Assembly: GCA_913057775.1 (NCBI GenBank)
Contig: CAJXOG010000002.1
Location: forward strand, 1-64,000
DNA from: an uncultured Fodinibius sp.
Lineage (GTDB): Bacteria; Bacteroidota; Rhodothermia; Balneolales; Balneolaceae
DNA: 64,000 bases
Direction of reading: 5' to 3'
Below, one piece after another: positions 63,053 through 64,000 of the stretch. Under the pieces are notes generated by a model. It searched no databases. It was not told where the DNA came from and saw only the letters and a list, made by a program, of their open reading frames with translations. Position 1 is the stretch's first letter, and the number at the start of each line of letters is the position of its first letter. Position numbers and translations under genes: made by a program.

Positions 63053-64000
63053 ATGACAGATACCAACAGCTCAATTCTTTCTCAATTGTCCAAAGGAAAT
63101 CGTATCAATATCATAATTGCCCTTATTGTGATGGCATTAGGGATCGTTTTTGCGGGTGAGCTTCCCCAATATGGAGACCATTACGGATTTTGGTCAGTGC
63201 TTCCGCCGCTTATTGCTATCGTGTTGGCGTTTTGGACACAAGAGGTGGTAAGCTCCCTGTTTGTAGGTATTGTGTTAGGGGGATTTATATCCGGTAATCT
63301 AAATGTTGTGGATGCCTACCTGATACCATCGATAGGTACCGAAAACTTTGCGCTTATCTTGCTGGTCTACTTATGGTCGCTGGGTGGACTTATCGGTATA
63401 TGGACGCGCACCGGCGGCGCTGAACGTTTTGCTGAGTGGGCCGGTAGTAAAATCGTCCGTGGACCTAAATCCGCCAAATTTTTTACCTGGATGATGGGCT
63501 TGGTTTTTCACCAGGGGGGCACGATCAGTACGGTATTAACTGGAGCAACTGTGCGACCCATTTCTGATGAACAGGGCGTTTCGCACGAAGAAAGTTCTTA
63601 TATGGTAGATTCTACCGCTTCACCGGCAGCTACGGTAATTCCCTTTAATGTATGGCCCATTTATATTGGTGGATTGGTGGTGGGCACAATCCCCCTTTTT
63701 GAAACTACGCAAGACGCTGTGGCATTCTTTTTCCAAGCTATTCCATTCAATTTTTACGGTATTTTTGCGCTCTTGATGACTTTGCTTTTTGCTTGGGAGT
63801 TGTTGCCATGGGTTCCCGGTAAAAAGATGCGTGAAGCCATAAAACGATCTCGTGAAACTGGTAAGCTGGACCGGGATGATTCTGAGCCAATGTCCTCAAA
63901 AGAATTAACAGAAATGGATATCCCGGAAGATTATAATTCGGGATTGATTGATTTCTTTGGTCCTATTGGTACGCTCTTGGGAGTAGCGATCATCCCCTAT
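63053..64000 (+). CDS. NhaC-family Na+/H+ antiporter (3' end outside window)
   Basis: Open frame of 316 codons from the ATG at 63053 (behind AGAGG) to the last base. Membrane helices are clear from residue 18 onward. The segment YGFWSVLPPLIAIVLAFWTQEVVSSLFVGIVLGGF is typical of the NhaC/ion-transporter superfamily, as is GGLIGIWTRTGGAERFAEW and the conserved DSTASPAATVIPFNVWP. In place of the usual FDDYAN motif it has FHQGGTIST, so the ion or substrate may be non-standard. Probably exchanges Na+ for H+. Confidence 0.85.
   Translation, partial: MTDTNSSILSQLSKGNRINIIIALIVMALGIVFAGELPQYGDHYGFWSVLPPLIAIVLAFWTQEVVSSLFVGIVLGGFISGNLNVVDAYLIPSIGTENFALILLVYLWSLGGLIGIWTRTGGAERFAEWAGSKIVRGPKSAKFFTWMMGLVFHQGGTISTVLTGATVRPISDEQGVSHEESSYMVDSTASPAATVIPFNVWPIYIGGLVVGTIPLFETTQDAVAFFFQAIPFNFYGIFALLMTLLFAWELLPWVPGKKMREAIKRSRETGKLDRDDSEPMSSKELTEMDIPEDYNSGLIDFFGPIGTLLGVAIIPY

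Overview
The window is 64 kb of moderate-GC bacterial chromosome. It most resembles Balneolota (Bacteroidota/FCB-like). The evidence is a subtilase ending in a type A type-IX-secretion sorting domain with a QNYPNPFN-type start, a DUF4292 lipoprotein next to an EnvC-like protein, a DksA-like protein that has lost most zinc-finger cysteines, an enzyme of the bacillithiol-disulfide-reductase (YpdA) family, and Bacteroidota-type promoters (TTTG, about 19 nt, TAnnTTTG) before the tRNA and yajC genes. The assignment comes from gene content only; no database search was run.

Layout. 1-3.6 kb: end of an outer-membrane barrel gene, a CHASE2 adenylate cyclase and the SRP RNA. 3.6-17.8 kb: mostly minus strand, with ypdA, a YheT hydrolase, the sorted subtilase, a barrel protein, a PQQ-type sugar dehydrogenase lipoprotein, an envelope operon (TPR protein, DUF4292, degenerate EnvC), a cytosolic metal-receptor-like protein, and a coupled fructosamine kinase/low-molecular-weight phosphatase pair. 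18.1-27.9 kb: ileS-dksA-lspA (plus), ribBA-yajC (minus), a beta-oxidation pair (thiolase, FadJ-like) and tRNA-Val. 28-36.5 kb: an SLC13 carrier, two small orphan genes, egtD-DUF427, a two-gene OpuC-type ABC importer whose fused substrate-binding domain is circularly permuted, and ettA. 36.5-44.8 kb: genes separated by long intergenic stretches that carry two dispersed, hairpin-rich repeat families; genes include DUF1456, a cation-chloride-type transporter, a membrane HExxH protein, DUF3185, an HhH protein and a Fic protein. 45.2-49.1 kb: a defence operon, mcrB-mcrC plus a phosphorothioate-DNA-type HNH endonuclease. 49.1-52.5 kb: DUF5995, a Mut7-C protein, and a DUF559 nuclease gene set inside palindromic repeats and bracketed by 148-bp direct repeats. 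52.5-64 kb: a GH31 alpha-glucosidase, a glycerol regulon (gntR, glpK, glpD, glpF, porin) with a candidate operator, a CYTH protein, a PlsC-like acyltransferase and a truncated NhaC-family antiporter.

Most of the window is housekeeping or ordinary accessory content. The points most worth a second look are the circularly permuted binding domain of the ABC importer next to egtD, the DUF559/palindromic-repeat cassette, the three-gene modified-DNA restriction operon, and the two dispersed intergenic repeat families.
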